This document shows positions 58,123-64,000 of a stretch of 64,000 bases of DNA, in pieces. The notes under the pieces are model-generated. The model ran no database searches. It had not been told where the DNA came from and saw nothing but the letters and a program-made list of their open reading frames with translations. How positions within the stretch are numbered: position 1 is the first letter of the stretch; each line of letters starts with the position of its first letter. A program made the translations under genes and the position numbers. Origin of the DNA: Bolinopsis microptera (taxonomy: Eukaryota > Ctenophora > Tentaculata > Lobata > Bolinopsidae); contig NC_087073.1 in NCBI RefSeq assembly GCF_026151205.1, positions 17,255,837-17,319,836 of the forward strand, in the 5' to 3' direction.

Positions 58123-64000
<5,878 letters not shown>

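Overview
This is a window of animal nuclear DNA, AT-rich and packed with transposons. The genes are split by short GT-AG introns, several run on one strand with smaller genes nested in their introns, and the conserved proteins (decapping enzyme DCP2, mitochondrial Obg-type GTPase GTPBP10, lipid kinase PIKfyve) are animal-like. Telomere-like TTAGGG/CCCTAA tracts, class A GPCRs, C2H2 zinc fingers, a fucolectin-like secreted protein and many short DNA transposons suggest a non-vertebrate metazoan, perhaps a cnidarian or similar marine lineage. I cannot name the species from the sequence alone.

Layout. 1-5.6 kb: dispersed repeats, telomere-like tracts and mariner-type MITEs. 5.69-7.12 kb (-): an intronless CoA-dependent acyltransferase (HHxxxDG). 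7.4-24 kb: mostly transposon remains: a hAT-like element with its 8-bp target duplication, pieces of non-LTR retrotransposons (endonuclease, RT tail, RNase H), a tRNA-like SINE head, a duplicated MITE, and an 88-bp MITE with 8-bp duplications and a related empty site. 24.0-28.7 kb: a three-level nest, a non-LTR retrotransposon inside a DNA transposon inside a second DNA transposon. 30.4-31.2 kb: a GPCR pseudogene between direct repeats. 33.2-35.0 kb (+): a three-exon GPCR. 36.5-37.4 kb (-): a secreted F5/8-type (fucolectin-like) protein. 41.1-42.8 kb: two orphan exons. 43.9-64.0 kb: three conserved genes on the minus strand, PIKfyve (C-terminal exons, running off the right edge), GTPBP10 (8 exons) and DCP2 (7 exons). 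Intron 5 of GTPBP10 holds, on the plus strand, a zinc-finger gene or pseudogene, a foldback MITE and a small secreted-protein gene with a TATA box.

The three housekeeping genes act in unrelated processes: endolysosomal lipid signalling, mitochondrial ribosome assembly and mRNA decay. GTPBP10 and DCP2 are only 254 bp apart, stop to start, on the same strand, which allows shared regulation or a polycistron if this animal trans-splices.

The most unusual signal is tandem or local duplication seeded at gene boundaries. A 47-bp minisatellite carries ten copies of the end of GTPBP10 exon 5 with its 5' splice site. The end of a PIKfyve kinase exon with its donor is duplicated about 80 bp into the intron. 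The PIKfyve stop codon lies at the edge of another minisatellite.
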